Source: Pseudofrankia nepalensis
GTDB lineage: Bacteria; Actinomycetota; Actinomycetes; Frankiales; Frankiaceae
DNA: 64,000 bases
Direction: 5' to 3' (one strand)
Assembly (NCBI RefSeq): GCF_016786305.1
Contig: NZ_JADWYV010000015.1
In this document: piece by piece, positions 1 through 9,000 of the stretch
Layout of the letters: each line of letters opens with the position of its first letter
How positions within the stretch are numbered: position 1 is the first letter of the stretch
The notes under the pieces: generated by a model
Told to the model about the DNA's origin: nothing
Databases searched by the model: none
What the model saw: the letters and a program-made list of their open reading frames with translations, nothing else
Position numbers and translations under genes: made by a program

Positions 1-1
1 G

Positions 2-2881
2 CTGCTCGACGTGCTCGAGCTGGAGCGGCCGACGGCGGCGGCGGTCGCGGCCCGCTGGGCGGCCGTTCCCGGCGGAAGCACGTCCTTCACGGTCGGGGTC
101 GGTCTGGATGGGCCGTTCACACTGGACCTGCGCCGCGACGGGCCGCACGGTTTGATCGCCGGCACGACGGGCTCCGGCAAGTCGGAGCTGCTGCAGTCGA
201 TCGTCGCCGCGCTCGCCGTGGCCAACCGGCCGGACGCGCTGACGTTCGTCCTGGTCGATTACAAGGGCGGCAGCGCGTTCGCTGAGTGCGTCGACCTGCC
301 GCACTGTGTGGGCCTGGTGACCGACCTCGACGGCCAGCTCGTGGCGCGGGCCCTGGCGTCGCTGGACGCCGAGCTGCGCCGCCGGGAGCGGATGCTGGCC
401 GGGGCGGGAGCGAAGGACCTCGAGGACTACGTGCGCCTGAGGGCCCCCGCCGGGGCGGATGGGCCGGCGGGACGGCCCTGGCTGCCGGGTGTGCCGGACC
501 CGCCCTCGCCGCCGCCGCTGCCGCGCCTGGTGATCGTGATCGACGAGTTCGCGTCGCTGGCCCGGGAGCTGCCGGAGTTCGTGTCCGGCCTGGTGAACAT
601 CGCGCAGCGCGGCCGGTCGCTGGGGATCCACCTGCTGCTGGCGACCCAACGGCCGGGCGGGGTCGTCTCCCCGGAGATCAGGGCGAACGCGAACCTGCGG
701 ATCGCGTTGCGGATGACCGACGCGGGCGAGAGCGTGGACGTCCTCGACGCGCCGGACGCGGCGCGGATCTCCCGGTCGACGCCGGGCCGGGCGTTCGCGC
801 GGCTGGGGCATGCCTCGCTCGCGCCGTTCCAGGCGGCCCGGGTCGGCGGCCGGCGCCCGCCACCGGAGGCAGCGATGCCGGGCGGACCGGTCGAGGCGCC
901 GTGGGTGGTCGGGCTGCCATGGCGGGCGCTGGGCGCGCCGGCTCCCCGCCGGCCGCGGCCGAGCGCCGACGAGGGCGCGGGCACCGACCTGCGGCTGCTC
1001 GTCGAGCGCGTCCGGGCCGCGGCCGTCCTGGTGGGGGTGCCGAGGCAGCGCGGGCCGTGGCTGCCGCCGCTGCCGTCGCTGATCACGGTGGATGCCCTGC
1101 CCGACGTGGGCGCCCTGCCCGACGTGGGCGCCCTGCCCGACGTGGGCGCCCTGCCCGACGTGGGCGCCCTGCCCGACGTGGGCGGCCCGCGCCGCGCGGA
1201 CGCGCCGCGGGCCCGCCTGGCGCCGGTGGCGATCGGGCTGTCGGACCTTCCCGGGGAGCAGGACCAGCGGCCGTGCCTGGTCGACCTGGAGGCCGGCGGG
1301 CACCTGTTGATCGTCGGCTCGGCGCGGTCCGGGCGCTCGACGGTGCTGCGGACGTTCGCGGGGGCGCTCGCGGCACGCGTCCGCGTGCGCGACGCGCACC
1401 TGTTCGGCCTGGACTGCGGCAACAACGCGCTGCTGGCGCTCACGGCGCTGCCACACACCGGGGCCGTGGTCGGGGCGGACTCCCCCGACCGGGTGGAGCG
1501 GCTGTTCGGCCGGCTGCGGGCGGAGGTCGCGGCGCGGCGGGAGGCGCTCGCCGAACGTGGCTACGCAGACCTGGCCGAGCAGCGGGCGGCCGAGCCGGAC
1601 GCGGCGCTGCCATACCTGGTGCTGCTGCTCGACCGGTACGAGGGATTCCTGTCGGCCTTCGAGGGCGTCGACGGCGGCCGGCTCGTCGACGAGCTGTCGG
1701 TGCTGCTGCGCGAGGGGCCGGCGGCCGGCCTGCGGGTGCTGGTCACCACGGACGGCCGCGGCCTCACCGGCCGGCTGGCCGCGGTGATCGAGGACCGCCT
1801 GGTGCTGCGGCTCGCGGACCGCGCCGACTACGTGCTCGCCGGCCTGCCCGGATCGGCGGCGCGGGAGGGGCTGCCGCCCGGCCGCGGGTTCCGGACGGTC
1901 GACGAGGCCGCCGGCACCGGCGAGCGCCGGGGGGCCGGTGCCGCCGTCGCGGTCGAGACGCAGGTGGCGCTGCTCGACCCGGAGCCGTCGGGCCGGGCGC
2001 AGGTGGCCGCGCTCGCCCGGCTGGGCGCGGCCGCGGCGGCCCGTGACGCGGTGCCGCCCGGGCCGGCGACCGGTCCCCGTCTCGACGCGTGGACGCCGAT
2101 GCGGGTCGACGCGCCGCCGGCCCGGATCACCCTGACCGAGGCGCTGGCGCTCGGCCAGGCGGCGGGAATGACGCTCGGCCCGGCGGCGGGGATGGCACCC
2201 GGGACGGCCGCTCGGGCGCCGCTGGTCGCCCTGGTCGGGGTGGGCGGGGACGAGCTGGGGCCGCTGACGGTGGACCTGGCCGAGGACGGCCCGGGCTTCG
2301 TCGTCGCCGGGCCGCCCCGGTCCGGGCGCAGCACCGCGCTGCTCACCATGGCGTTGACCCTGCTGGCGGGTGGGACCCCGCTGGTTCTTGTCACCCCCCG
2401 GCCCTCACCGCTGCGCGGGCTCGCGGGCACTGACGGGGTGCTCGGCCCGCTCGACGCCACCGCGAGCCCGGCCGAGCTGACCCGGCTGCTGGCGGCCGCG
2501 GGCCGGGGCGGCGCGGGGCCGGCGGTGACGCTGATGGTCGACGACGCCGAGCTGCTGGTCGACAGCCCGCTCGCGGAGCCGATCGGGGCGTTCCTGCGGG
2601 CCGCCCGGGACGCGCGGGCCGCGCTGGTCGCCGCGGCCACGACGGAGGACCTGCACACCCAGTTCCGCGGCTTCCTCGTCGAGGCCCGCCGGGGCCGCGG
2701 CGGGCTTCTGCTGTGGCCGGCGGGGCCGGCCGACGGCGAGCTGTTCGGGAGACGGCTGTCCCGCGCGGCCGCCGGCCTGGCCCCGCCCGGGCGCGGCCAG
2801 CTCTACCGGCGGGGCACGCCGACGCTCCTCCAGGTCCCGCACCCCGCCGGTGTCCCGCCGGGGGGTCACACCCCCGCATGA
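2..2881 (+). CDS. eccC: EccC-type FtsK/SpoIIIE ATPase of type VII secretion, 5' end cut by window
   Basis: The reading frame is open from base 2, so the gene begins upstream and only the C-terminal part (about 960 residues) is seen. Three FtsK/SpoIIIE-like ATPase domains follow one another. The first has an intact Walker A (GTTGSGKSE, near residue 52) and Walker B ending in IDEFASL. The second and third have Walker A loops GSARSGRST and GPPRSGRST, where the usual lysine is arginine. In EccC proteins the first domain is the motor and the later ones bind substrate and regulate, so arginine there is plausible. The protein should act at the membrane as the motor exporting WXG100 substrates. Two WXG100 genes lie immediately downstream in the same direction. 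A hexapeptide ALPDVG is repeated five times between domains one and two. Confidence 0.9.
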   Translation: MLDVLELERPTAAAVAARWAAVPGGSTSFTVGVGLDGPFTLDLRRDGPHGLIAGTTGSGKSELLQSIVAALAVANRPDALTFVLVDYKGGSAFAECVDLPHCVGLVTDLDGQLVARALASLDAELRRRERMLAGAGAKDLEDYVRLRAPAGADGPAGRPWLPGVPDPPSPPPLPRLVIVIDEFASLARELPEFVSGLVNIAQRGRSLGIHLLLATQRPGGVVSPEIRANANLRIALRMTDAGESVDVLDAPDAARISRSTPGRAFARLGHASLAPFQAARVGGRRPPPEAAMPGGPVEAPWVVGLPWRALGAPAPRRPRPSADEGAGTDLRLLVERVRAAAVLVGVPRQRGPWLPPLPSLITVDALPDVGALPDVGALPDVGALPDVGALPDVGGPRRADAPRARLAPVAIGLSDLPGEQDQRPCLVDLEAGGHLLIVGSARSGRSTVLRTFAGALAARVRVRDAHLFGLDCGNNALLALTALPHTGAVVGADSPDRVERLFGRLRAEVAARREALAERGYADLAEQRAAEPDAALPYLVLLLDRYEGFLSAFEGVDGGRLVDELSVLLREGPAAGLRVLVTTDGRGLTGRLAAVIEDRLVLRLADRADYVLAGLPGSAAREGLPPGRGFRTVDEAAGTGERRGAGAAVAVETQVALLDPEPSGRAQVAALARLGAAAAARDAVPPGPATGPRLDAWTPMRVDAPPARITLTEALALGQAAGMTLGPAAGMAPGTAARAPLVALVGVGGDELGPLTVDLAEDGPGFVVAGPPRSGRSTALLTMALTLLAGGTPLVLVTPRPSPLRGLAGTDGVLGPLDATASPAELTRLLAAAGRGGAGPAVTLMVDDAELLVDSPLAEPIGAFLRAARDARAALVAAATTEDLHTQFRGFLVEARRGRGGLLLWPAGPADGELFGRRLSRAAAGLAPPGRGQLYRRGTPTLLQVPHPAGVPPGGHTPA
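1094..1183 (+). repeat. 18-bp in-frame tandem repeat, 5 copies
   Basis: Five identical copies of an 18-bp unit encode (ALPDVG)5 inside the eccC linker between ATPase domains one and two. The copies are identical at DNA level, which suggests recent slippage rather than old protein-level selection. Confidence 0.95.
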
Positions 2882-2990
2882 CGGCCAGTCATGACTGACC
2901 TACGCTCGCCCCGCGATCGGCGCCCACCCTCCCGGAACAGCCGCCGAGCCGCGTTCCCGAATGTCCCCGCGACCGCCGAGGAGCGGCCCC

Positions 2991-3260
2991 ATGAGAACGG
3001 TGACGACCCCCGCGGCACAGGCGGCGGCCCGCGGCCTCGCCGACGAGCTGCCCGGCCTCACCACGACCACGGCCGACCTTCGCCAGCACGGCGGCACGCT
3101 CGCGGATCCCCGCTACTGGGAGGGGCCGAAGGCCCAGGCGTTCCGCGCCCAGGTGTGGCCGGATGTCGAGGCCGCCCTGACAACCCTGGGGACCAGTCTC
3201 GACGAGCTGGCGAGGTCCGTCGCCGAGGTCAACCGCCGGATCGCCGACGCGGGCACCTGA
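2991..3260 (+). CDS. WXG100 family type VII secretion substrate (first)
   Basis: An 89-residue protein of the usual WXG100 length. It is predicted to form a helical hairpin, with the W-x-G turn as WEG in YWEGPKAQAF and a following helix containing VWPDVEAAL. The ATG at 2991 has a GAGGAG ribosome-binding site 7 bases upstream, which decides this start over longer in-frame options. Family members are secreted as homo- or heterodimers by EccC-driven type VII systems. It lies between eccC and a second WXG100 gene, so the two probably form a pair. No C-terminal YxxxD signal is evident (the protein ends IADAGT), so the partner or another signal may direct export. Confidence 0.9.
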   Translation: MRTVTTPAAQAAARGLADELPGLTTTTADLRQHGGTLADPRYWEGPKAQAFRAQVWPDVEAALTTLGTSLDELARSVAEVNRRIADAGT

Positions 3261-3328
3261 GCAGGCGTTCCCACTCACGGCCCAGGCCGCCGGCCGGTCC
3301 CCGTTCAGCCATCCTTACTGGAGAAGCC

Positions 3329-3613
3329 ATGTCCACGTCGGATCTCACGGTTCGCGGAACGCCGGAGGCGGTCGCCGCCGTCGCCGGGCTCGGTGCCCTC
3401 GTCAACGGGCCGCTGCTGCGCAACTTCGACAACTTGCGACGATTTGCCCGGGTGCTCACCGACGCCGAGAACTGGGACGGCCGCGCCGCGACCGAGTTCC
3501 GTTCCTCGGTCTGGCCGTCCTATGAGCGTGCCCTGACTGACCTTTCCACCCAGCTTGACCGACTGCGGGTCCGGCTCGGCGAGATCCAGAACGACATCCA
3601 GAACGCGGGCTGA
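3329..3613 (+). CDS. WXG100 family type VII secretion substrate (second)
   Basis: A 94-residue small helical protein with the WXG turn as WDG in NWDGRAATEFRSSVW, then an amphipathic helix with LTDLSTQLDRLRVRL. The ATG at 3329 is preceded by GGAGAAG at good spacing. It lies 68 bases after the first WXG100 gene and follows eccC, the standard arrangement for an EsxA/EsxB-like heterodimer. There is no signal peptide, as expected for this family. The role is inferred from family and position; the partner may be the upstream protein. Confidence 0.9.
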   Translation: MSTSDLTVRGTPEAVAAVAGLGALVNGPLLRNFDNLRRFARVLTDAENWDGRAATEFRSSVWPSYERALTDLSTQLDRLRVRLGEIQNDIQNAG

Positions 3614-3771
3614 GCCCCATGACGGGGCCCTTTGCCACCGAGCGGCCAGACACGGGCCCTCGCCGACCAGTGTCGGCCATGGCCGGGACAGACGGCCAGA
3701 TGCCGCGCATCCTCTTGTTGGGACATACCGGAACGACGCACAGTGATCAGAGGGCGGGAGGAGGGTCACGG

Positions 3772-6700
3772 GTGGCCGGCGGGGGCGCGAACAGGCGAGC
3801 CGGCGGCCGGCATGCTCGGCCTGCCGGCGCACCGGGCCACCGAGGCGAGCCCGGCCACGAGGACCTTCCCCGTCGGCGGCCCGCTCCCGGCCTCGCGGCC
3901 CGGGCGGCTGGGGGGGACCTATCCGTTCCGGGGCGGGGGCGGGCCGAGCCGCCGACGACGGCGACAGCGGCCGAGGACGCCGCGGCGACGACCACCCTGC
4001 TGAGCGGAGCGGACCCACTCGCCGCCGAGCGCGCCTGGGCCTGGCTGGCCCGGCCCGACGGCTCGGCCGGCCCGGCCCGGGTGGCACGGCCGGCGCCGGC
4101 CGGCGACGGCGAGCGGTGGCGGGCGCTCGGCGCGGCGCTGGTCCTGTTGGCGATCGTGGGCGGGGTGCCCGCGGTGCTCCTCCGGCTCGTCGGCCCGCCG
4201 GTCCCCGGCGGGCTCGGCGCCGCCGATCTGGTCGCCGTCCTGTCGCTGGTGGTCTGGCTGGCCTGGGCCCACTTCGTTGGCTGCGTCGTCGCCGAGTGGC
4301 GAGGGTGGCCGGCCGACGCGACGCGGCGGGTCCCGTTCGGCGACCGGCCCCGGGCACTCGCCCGCGGGCTGGTCGCCGCGACGCTGCTGGCGTCCGGGGC
4401 GGCGGTCCTCGCCGGGCCCGCCGCCACCACGGACGCGGACGCCCCGTCCCTGGCCGTCGCCCCCGTGGCCCCCATGGGCCAGATCCCGGTCGACGGCGGT
4501 GACCGCCGAGGCCTTTCGGGCGCGTGGGCGAGCGAGGACGCGGCGGTGATGGCGGGCGCGACGGACGCCGCCGGGCGCCGCGAGATCGCGGGGACGTCGC
4601 TGCTCGCCGCCGGGCTGCTGGCCGCGCTGGCCGCGCGGTCCCCGCGGGCACGGTCGCGACGGCTCTCGCGGGCGCGTGACGAGCTCCGGCTGGCGGCCGA
4701 CGTCGACGCGGCCGTGTTCCTCGACCGGGCGACCCGTCTGCTGTCCGCCTGGCTGTCCGCCCAGGGCCGGCCGTTGCCGCCGGTGTACGCGGCGACGCTC
4801 GCCGACGACGCGCTGGTGCTGCACATGGCGCCGGCCCCGTCCGAGCCGCCGCCGGGCACCTGGCACAGGGGCGGAGCGCCCGGCACCTGGCGGATCGAGC
4901 GCTCCGCCGGATCACCGGACACGCCGGCCGGCCTGGATCCGGCGCTTCTCGTGGACACCCCGGCCCCGTTTCCGGGGCTCGCGACCGTGGGGCACGACGA
5001 CGGCGGGGCCTGGATCCTGGTCGACGTCGAAGGGGCTCCGGGCCCCATCGCGATCGAAGGCAGCCCACGGCTCGCCCGCGAGATCGCGGTCTCGATCGCC
5101 GTCGAGCTCGCCACCAACCAGTGGTCGGACGACCTGCGGGTCTACCTGGTCGGGTTCGCGGACGACCCGTCGCCGATCGCGCCTGGCCGGCTGCGCGCGG
5201 TCTCGACCGTCGGGGAGGTCCTGGACGAGCTGGCCGTCCGCGAGGACTGGCGGACGCGGTCCGGCACGGTGGGCGACGCCTGGAACCCCGCCGAGGCGGG
5301 CCGGGTGCTCCGTGGCCGGCAGCAGGCCAGGACCCGGGCGCTGTGGGCCCCGGACCTGCTCGTCCTGGCCAGCCCACCCGACGAGGCCGACGCGGCGCGG
5401 CTGGCCCGGTACGCGCGTGGGCGGGACCGGGCGGTCGGGGTGCTGGTCGCGGGCGGGACGGCGGCGGCGCGCTGGGTCTTCACCGCCGGCGAGGGTGGCC
5501 AGCTCTCGCTGGGCGTGCTCGGTCTCGAGGTCACGGCCCGGCGGCTGCCAGCCACCGAGTACGCGACGGTCATCGAGCTGTTCCGCTCCCTCGACGACCC
5601 GCTCGGCGGGCCACCCGATGCCGCCGACGCACCCACGCCCTCGCCCGGGCGGCTCCCCGCGGCCATCCCGCCCGGCGGTCCGGCGCGGACCGGGTTCTCC
5701 CCTCCCACCGGCGCCAACCCGCCTCCCACCGGCACCGGCCCGCGGACCTTTCCCGGCACGTTCCTGCCTGTGATTCCGGAGCCGCTCCCACCCGCGGTGC
5801 CCGCGAGGCGTCCGCCGGGCGGGCCCGTCGCGCCCAGCCCCGGCCGTCACGAGGCCGACCCGCGGACACCACCCGGCGCGGCGGCAGGTACCCAACCCAG
5901 CTCGGACCGCCCGGCGGAACCACCGCCGACCAGGTTCCCGGCGCCCGGTCCCCCGTCCGGCGGCCGGCCGTTGTCGGTCCTGGTGCCCATCGCGCGCGAC
6001 ACGACACCGCCGCCCGGCGGTGGGCAGCCACCGCGCTCCCCCGCTCCGCCGGAGCCGCCCCGCCCAGGACCGGCACCCACGGGACCCGTCTCCCCCATCC
6101 AGCTCCCCTACGCCATGCCCGCCGTCCCGCCGGCGGAGGCTCAGCGCCCCCCAGAGACCCAGCGCCCCACCGCCCCGCCGGCGGGCGCCCAGCCTCCCAC
6201 CAAGACCCAGCGCCCCACCGAGACCCAGCGCCCCACCGACGCTCAGAACCCCGCGAACGCCCAGCACCGCCCGGCCACCCAGCAGCCGACTGGCCGTGTC
6301 CCGGCGACGGGCCATGTCCCGACGCCACGACACGTCTCGCCGGACGCCCCGCCGGTGGCCGGCTCCGGGACACGAACCGGCGCGGAACGCCCCACGGGTG
6401 GGGCCGGAGACCGGGTGGACGGCGCGGCCGGCCCCGCGGGACCGCCGGACGAGGCCGACCCAGGCGCCGTGGAGGCACGGATACTGGGCAGGCCCACGGT
6501 GAGTGCCCCCGGCCCGGTGGCCGTCGACCAGATCGAGGCCCTGACGGAGCTCGTCGTCTATCTGGCGCTGCACCCGGATGGCGTCTCGACGCGGGCGCTG
6601 GCCGCGGCCCTGTGGCCTCAGGGGATGTCCGAGCAGGGCGTCGCCGACGCGATCGGCCACGCACGCGGATGGCTCGGCGCCGACCCGACCGGCCGTCCCC

Positions 6701-7281
6701 GGCTGTCGGCCGACGCCGACGGGCGGCTGCGGCTCGGCCCCGATGTCGGGTGCGACTGGACGCGGTTTCACGCCCACGCCTGCCAGGCCCAGGCGGCGAC
6801 GACGGGCGACGGCGACAGGCCGCCCGCCCGGGCCGCCGAGGAGCTGGCGGCGGCGCTGCGCCTGGTCACCGGCCCTGTCGCCGAGGACCTGCCGGCCGGC
6901 CGGTACGGCTGGCTGCATTCCATCGGGATCGCGACCCACGTGCGCTCAGCGGTCGTCGACGTCGCGCACCGGCTGGCCACGCTCAGCCTGCGGTCGGGCG
7001 ACACGGTGACGGCCATGGCCGCGTGCCGGACCGGGTTGCGCGCTGTGCCGGCCGCCGAGGTGCTGTGGCGGGACCTGCTGCGCACCGTCGCCACCCGTGG
7101 TGACCGCAACACCCTCACCGCCGTCGCGACCGAGATGTACCGCGCGCTTCCACCCGCGACGGTGCCTCGCCCCGGTGCCCGTCCGTCCGGCCGACGTCAC
7201 TCGGGTCCGGCGGCGGAGCCGGAGACGACCGCGCTCGTCCAGGCCCTCCTGCCCGGCTACCGCCACCGCGACCGCCGCTGA
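3772..7281 (+). CDS. Membrane protein with proline-rich linker and C-terminal SARP/BTAD-like domain
   Basis: About 1,169 residues from the GTG at 3772, chosen because GGGAGGAGGG lies 6 bases upstream; an in-frame ATG at 3619 has no ribosome-binding site. Hydrophobic segments lie near residues 119-139, 152-175, about 200-215 and about 270-283. They are followed by a soluble domain that carries the feature VEGAPGPIAIEGSPRLAREI, a very proline-rich linker with QRPTETQRPT-like repeats (about 620-890), and a C-terminal winged-helix plus helical-repeat region (about 900-1169) like the bacterial transcriptional activator domain of SARP regulators. Such membrane-anchored BTAD proteins are common beside actinobacterial type VII genes. 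It follows the WXG100 pair and is probably part of that locus. Its molecular job is not known. Confidence 0.8.
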   Translation: MAGGGANRRAGGRHARPAGAPGHRGEPGHEDLPRRRPAPGLAARAAGGDLSVPGRGRAEPPTTATAAEDAAATTTLLSGADPLAAERAWAWLARPDGSAGPARVARPAPAGDGERWRALGAALVLLAIVGGVPAVLLRLVGPPVPGGLGAADLVAVLSLVVWLAWAHFVGCVVAEWRGWPADATRRVPFGDRPRALARGLVAATLLASGAAVLAGPAATTDADAPSLAVAPVAPMGQIPVDGGDRRGLSGAWASEDAAVMAGATDAAGRREIAGTSLLAAGLLAALAARSPRARSRRLSRARDELRLAADVDAAVFLDRATRLLSAWLSAQGRPLPPVYAATLADDALVLHMAPAPSEPPPGTWHRGGAPGTWRIERSAGSPDTPAGLDPALLVDTPAPFPGLATVGHDDGGAWILVDVEGAPGPIAIEGSPRLAREIAVSIAVELATNQWSDDLRVYLVGFADDPSPIAPGRLRAVSTVGEVLDELAVREDWRTRSGTVGDAWNPAEAGRVLRGRQQARTRALWAPDLLVLASPPDEADAARLARYARGRDRAVGVLVAGGTAAARWVFTAGEGGQLSLGVLGLEVTARRLPATEYATVIELFRSLDDPLGGPPDAADAPTPSPGRLPAAIPPGGPARTGFSPPTGANPPPTGTGPRTFPGTFLPVIPEPLPPAVPARRPPGGPVAPSPGRHEADPRTPPGAAAGTQPSSDRPAEPPPTRFPAPGPPSGGRPLSVLVPIARDTTPPPGGGQPPRSPAPPEPPRPGPAPTGPVSPIQLPYAMPAVPPAEAQRPPETQRPTAPPAGAQPPTKTQRPTETQRPTDAQNPANAQHRPATQQPTGRVPATGHVPTPRHVSPDAPPVAGSGTRTGAERPTGGAGDRVDGAAGPAGPPDEADPGAVEARILGRPTVSAPGPVAVDQIEALTELVVYLALHPDGVSTRALAAALWPQGMSEQGVADAIGHARGWLGADPTGRPRLSADADGRLRLGPDVGCDWTRFHAHACQAQAATTGDGDRPPARAAEELAAALRLVTGPVAEDLPAGRYGWLHSIGIATHVRSAVVDVAHRLATLSLRSGDTVTAMAACRTGLRAVPAAEVLWRDLLRTVATRGDRNTLTAVATEMYRALPPATVPRPGARPSGRRHSGPAAEPETTALVQALLPGYRHRDRR

Positions 7282-7341
7282 CGAGGGCGGGGCGGCGACC
7301 CGGCCCTCGCCGGTCCCCGCCGCCCCCGGCTTCGCCCGTCC

Positions 7342-8763
7342 TCACCCTTCCCCAGCACGAGGCGCGTCGACGGCCGAGCCGACGCCAGACGGTTCGACGC
7401 CAGACGGCTTGACGCCAGGCGGCTTGGCGCCATGAAGCTCCGCGCCAAGAGGCTCGACAACGGGCAGCTCAGCCGGCACGGGTGCCGCCCGCTGGTCGTC
7501 TCCCGCGGCCAGGGCAGGCGCCAGCAGCACGATCACGGCCAGCAGCCCGATCACGACGATCATCGCGCCGCGCAGCCCGACCAGCTCGGACAGGCCGCCG
7601 ATCAGCGCCGGCCCGCTCAGCCAGCCGACGTAGCCGAGAGTGGCGAACGCGGCGACGGACGCGCCCGTGCGCGTCCCGACCCGGACAGCGGCCGAGACGC
7701 CGACCGGGAAGACGCAGGCCGTGCCGGCCCCGAGAGCCGCGAAGCCGACGACGCCGGTGAGAGTTCCGGCCGCGGTGGCGCCGGTCGCCAGCGCCAGCGC
7801 GAACAGGCAGGCCGCCGCGCCAGCCAGGGCGCGGACCAGACGGTCCGGCCCGAAGCGCAGCGTCGCCCGGTCGCCGACGATCCGGGTCAGCAGCATGCAG
7901 CCGTTGAAGACGGCATACCCGACGCCGGAGACGCCGGCGGCGGCGCCGGTCACGTCCTCCAGGTAGAGGGCGCTCCAGTCGGCGGCGACGCCCTCGCACA
8001 GCATGGTGGCGAACGCCATCGCGCACAGCGCCACCAGCGCCCGAGGCATCCGGCCGCGCCGCGGCCGGAACCGACGAACGCGACGGCGCGCCTCCGGCAG
8101 ACCCACCCGGCCCGGCCGCCGCGGCGCCGCGGGCTCGGCGGTCGCCCGTCCCCGCTGTGGGGCGACGCCACGGGCGGCCGGCTCGGGCGGAAGCATGGCC
8201 CCCGTCGCCGGGAACATCGCCACCAGGCAGAACGCGCCGACGACGCCGAACTGGGCGGCAAGCGGCACGTCGAGCCCGGCGCCGGCCGACCCGACGCCGG
8301 CCCCGGCGAGCGCCCCGGCCGCCCAGGCGGCATGGGCAGTGGTCATGATCGGCCGGCCGTACCGGCGCTCGACCGTGGCGATCTGGGCGTTCAGCCCCAC
8401 GTCCAGGGCGCTGCCAGCCGCGCCCCACAGCGCGAGCACGGCGAACAGCTCCGCGACGTCACCCGCGAACGCGACCAGCACACCGACCGAGCAGGTGAGC
8501 ACGAGCATGACCCGGACGACGGCCCGGCTGCCGAACCGGTCGAGAAGCATCCCGGTGAGCCACATCGTCGCGACAGCGCCGAGCGGCGCGCCCAGCAGCG
8601 CCACCCCGAGCTCGCCGTCGCTGACGCCCAGCTCCTGCTTGACCCCCGGGATCCGCGGCGCCCACGAGCCGACCAGCAGCCCGAGCAGCACCATCGAGAT
8701 CATGCACGCCACCCGCGCGCGCCGCGGCGGCCCGCCCAGGTGGTCAGGCCCGGCACCGGTCAC
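7342..8763 (-). CDS. MFS transporter (12-TM, YbjJ-like)
   Basis: A 473-residue integral membrane protein. The GTG at 8763 is chosen because GGGGGA lies about 7 bases upstream; the longer open frame to 9507 runs over the acyl-CoA synthetase gene and is not coding. The N-terminal helix (MISMVLLGLLVGSWAPRIPG) and the loop after helix 2 (MLLDRFGSRAVVR) match the MFS pattern, and about 12 hydrophobic segments can be counted. A basic, alanine/arginine-rich insert sits at the central cytoplasmic loop. The C-terminus carries degenerate repeats (GVKPSGVEPSGV) from a 15-bp tandem repeat. The substrate is unknown; relatives are annotated as efflux or sugar-like MFS proteins. It is divergent from the synthetase at 9001. 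Confidence 0.85.
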   Translation of the reverse strand: MTGAGPDHLGGPPRRARVACMISMVLLGLLVGSWAPRIPGVKQELGVSDGELGVALLGAPLGAVATMWLTGMLLDRFGSRAVVRVMLVLTCSVGVLVAFAGDVAELFAVLALWGAAGSALDVGLNAQIATVERRYGRPIMTTAHAAWAAGALAGAGVGSAGAGLDVPLAAQFGVVGAFCLVAMFPATGAMLPPEPAARGVAPQRGRATAEPAAPRRPGRVGLPEARRRVRRFRPRRGRMPRALVALCAMAFATMLCEGVAADWSALYLEDVTGAAAGVSGVGYAVFNGCMLLTRIVGDRATLRFGPDRLVRALAGAAACLFALALATGATAAGTLTGVVGFAALGAGTACVFPVGVSAAVRVGTRTGASVAAFATLGYVGWLSGPALIGGLSELVGLRGAMIVVIGLLAVIVLLAPALAAGDDQRAAPVPAELPVVEPLGAELHGAKPPGVKPSGVEPSGVGSAVDAPRAGEG

Positions 8764-9000
8764 CGAGGATCCCCCTACCGTCGATCGGGCCAGTCCCACG
8801 GCGACTCCCCGCCCCCGACGGCCGCTCGGCCGTGGGCGGCGACCTTCAGCATCCGTCAACCGGCGCGGCGCCGACGGCTCGTCTCGTGGACGGATCCTGA
8901 TTACCGGAGGCGGGCGTCGACCGGCGGTCGAACGGCCTGAGAAAGATCCGCGAGAAGGACCAGGTCGGTCGTCGGCGGGCCGAAAGCGGATTCCGGCACG

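Noticed and set aside
3305..5377. Long minus-strand frames opposite the BTAD-domain protein
   Set aside because: Arg/Pro-rich translations typical of GC shadow; no motifs; the plus-strand frame has membrane and BTAD features.
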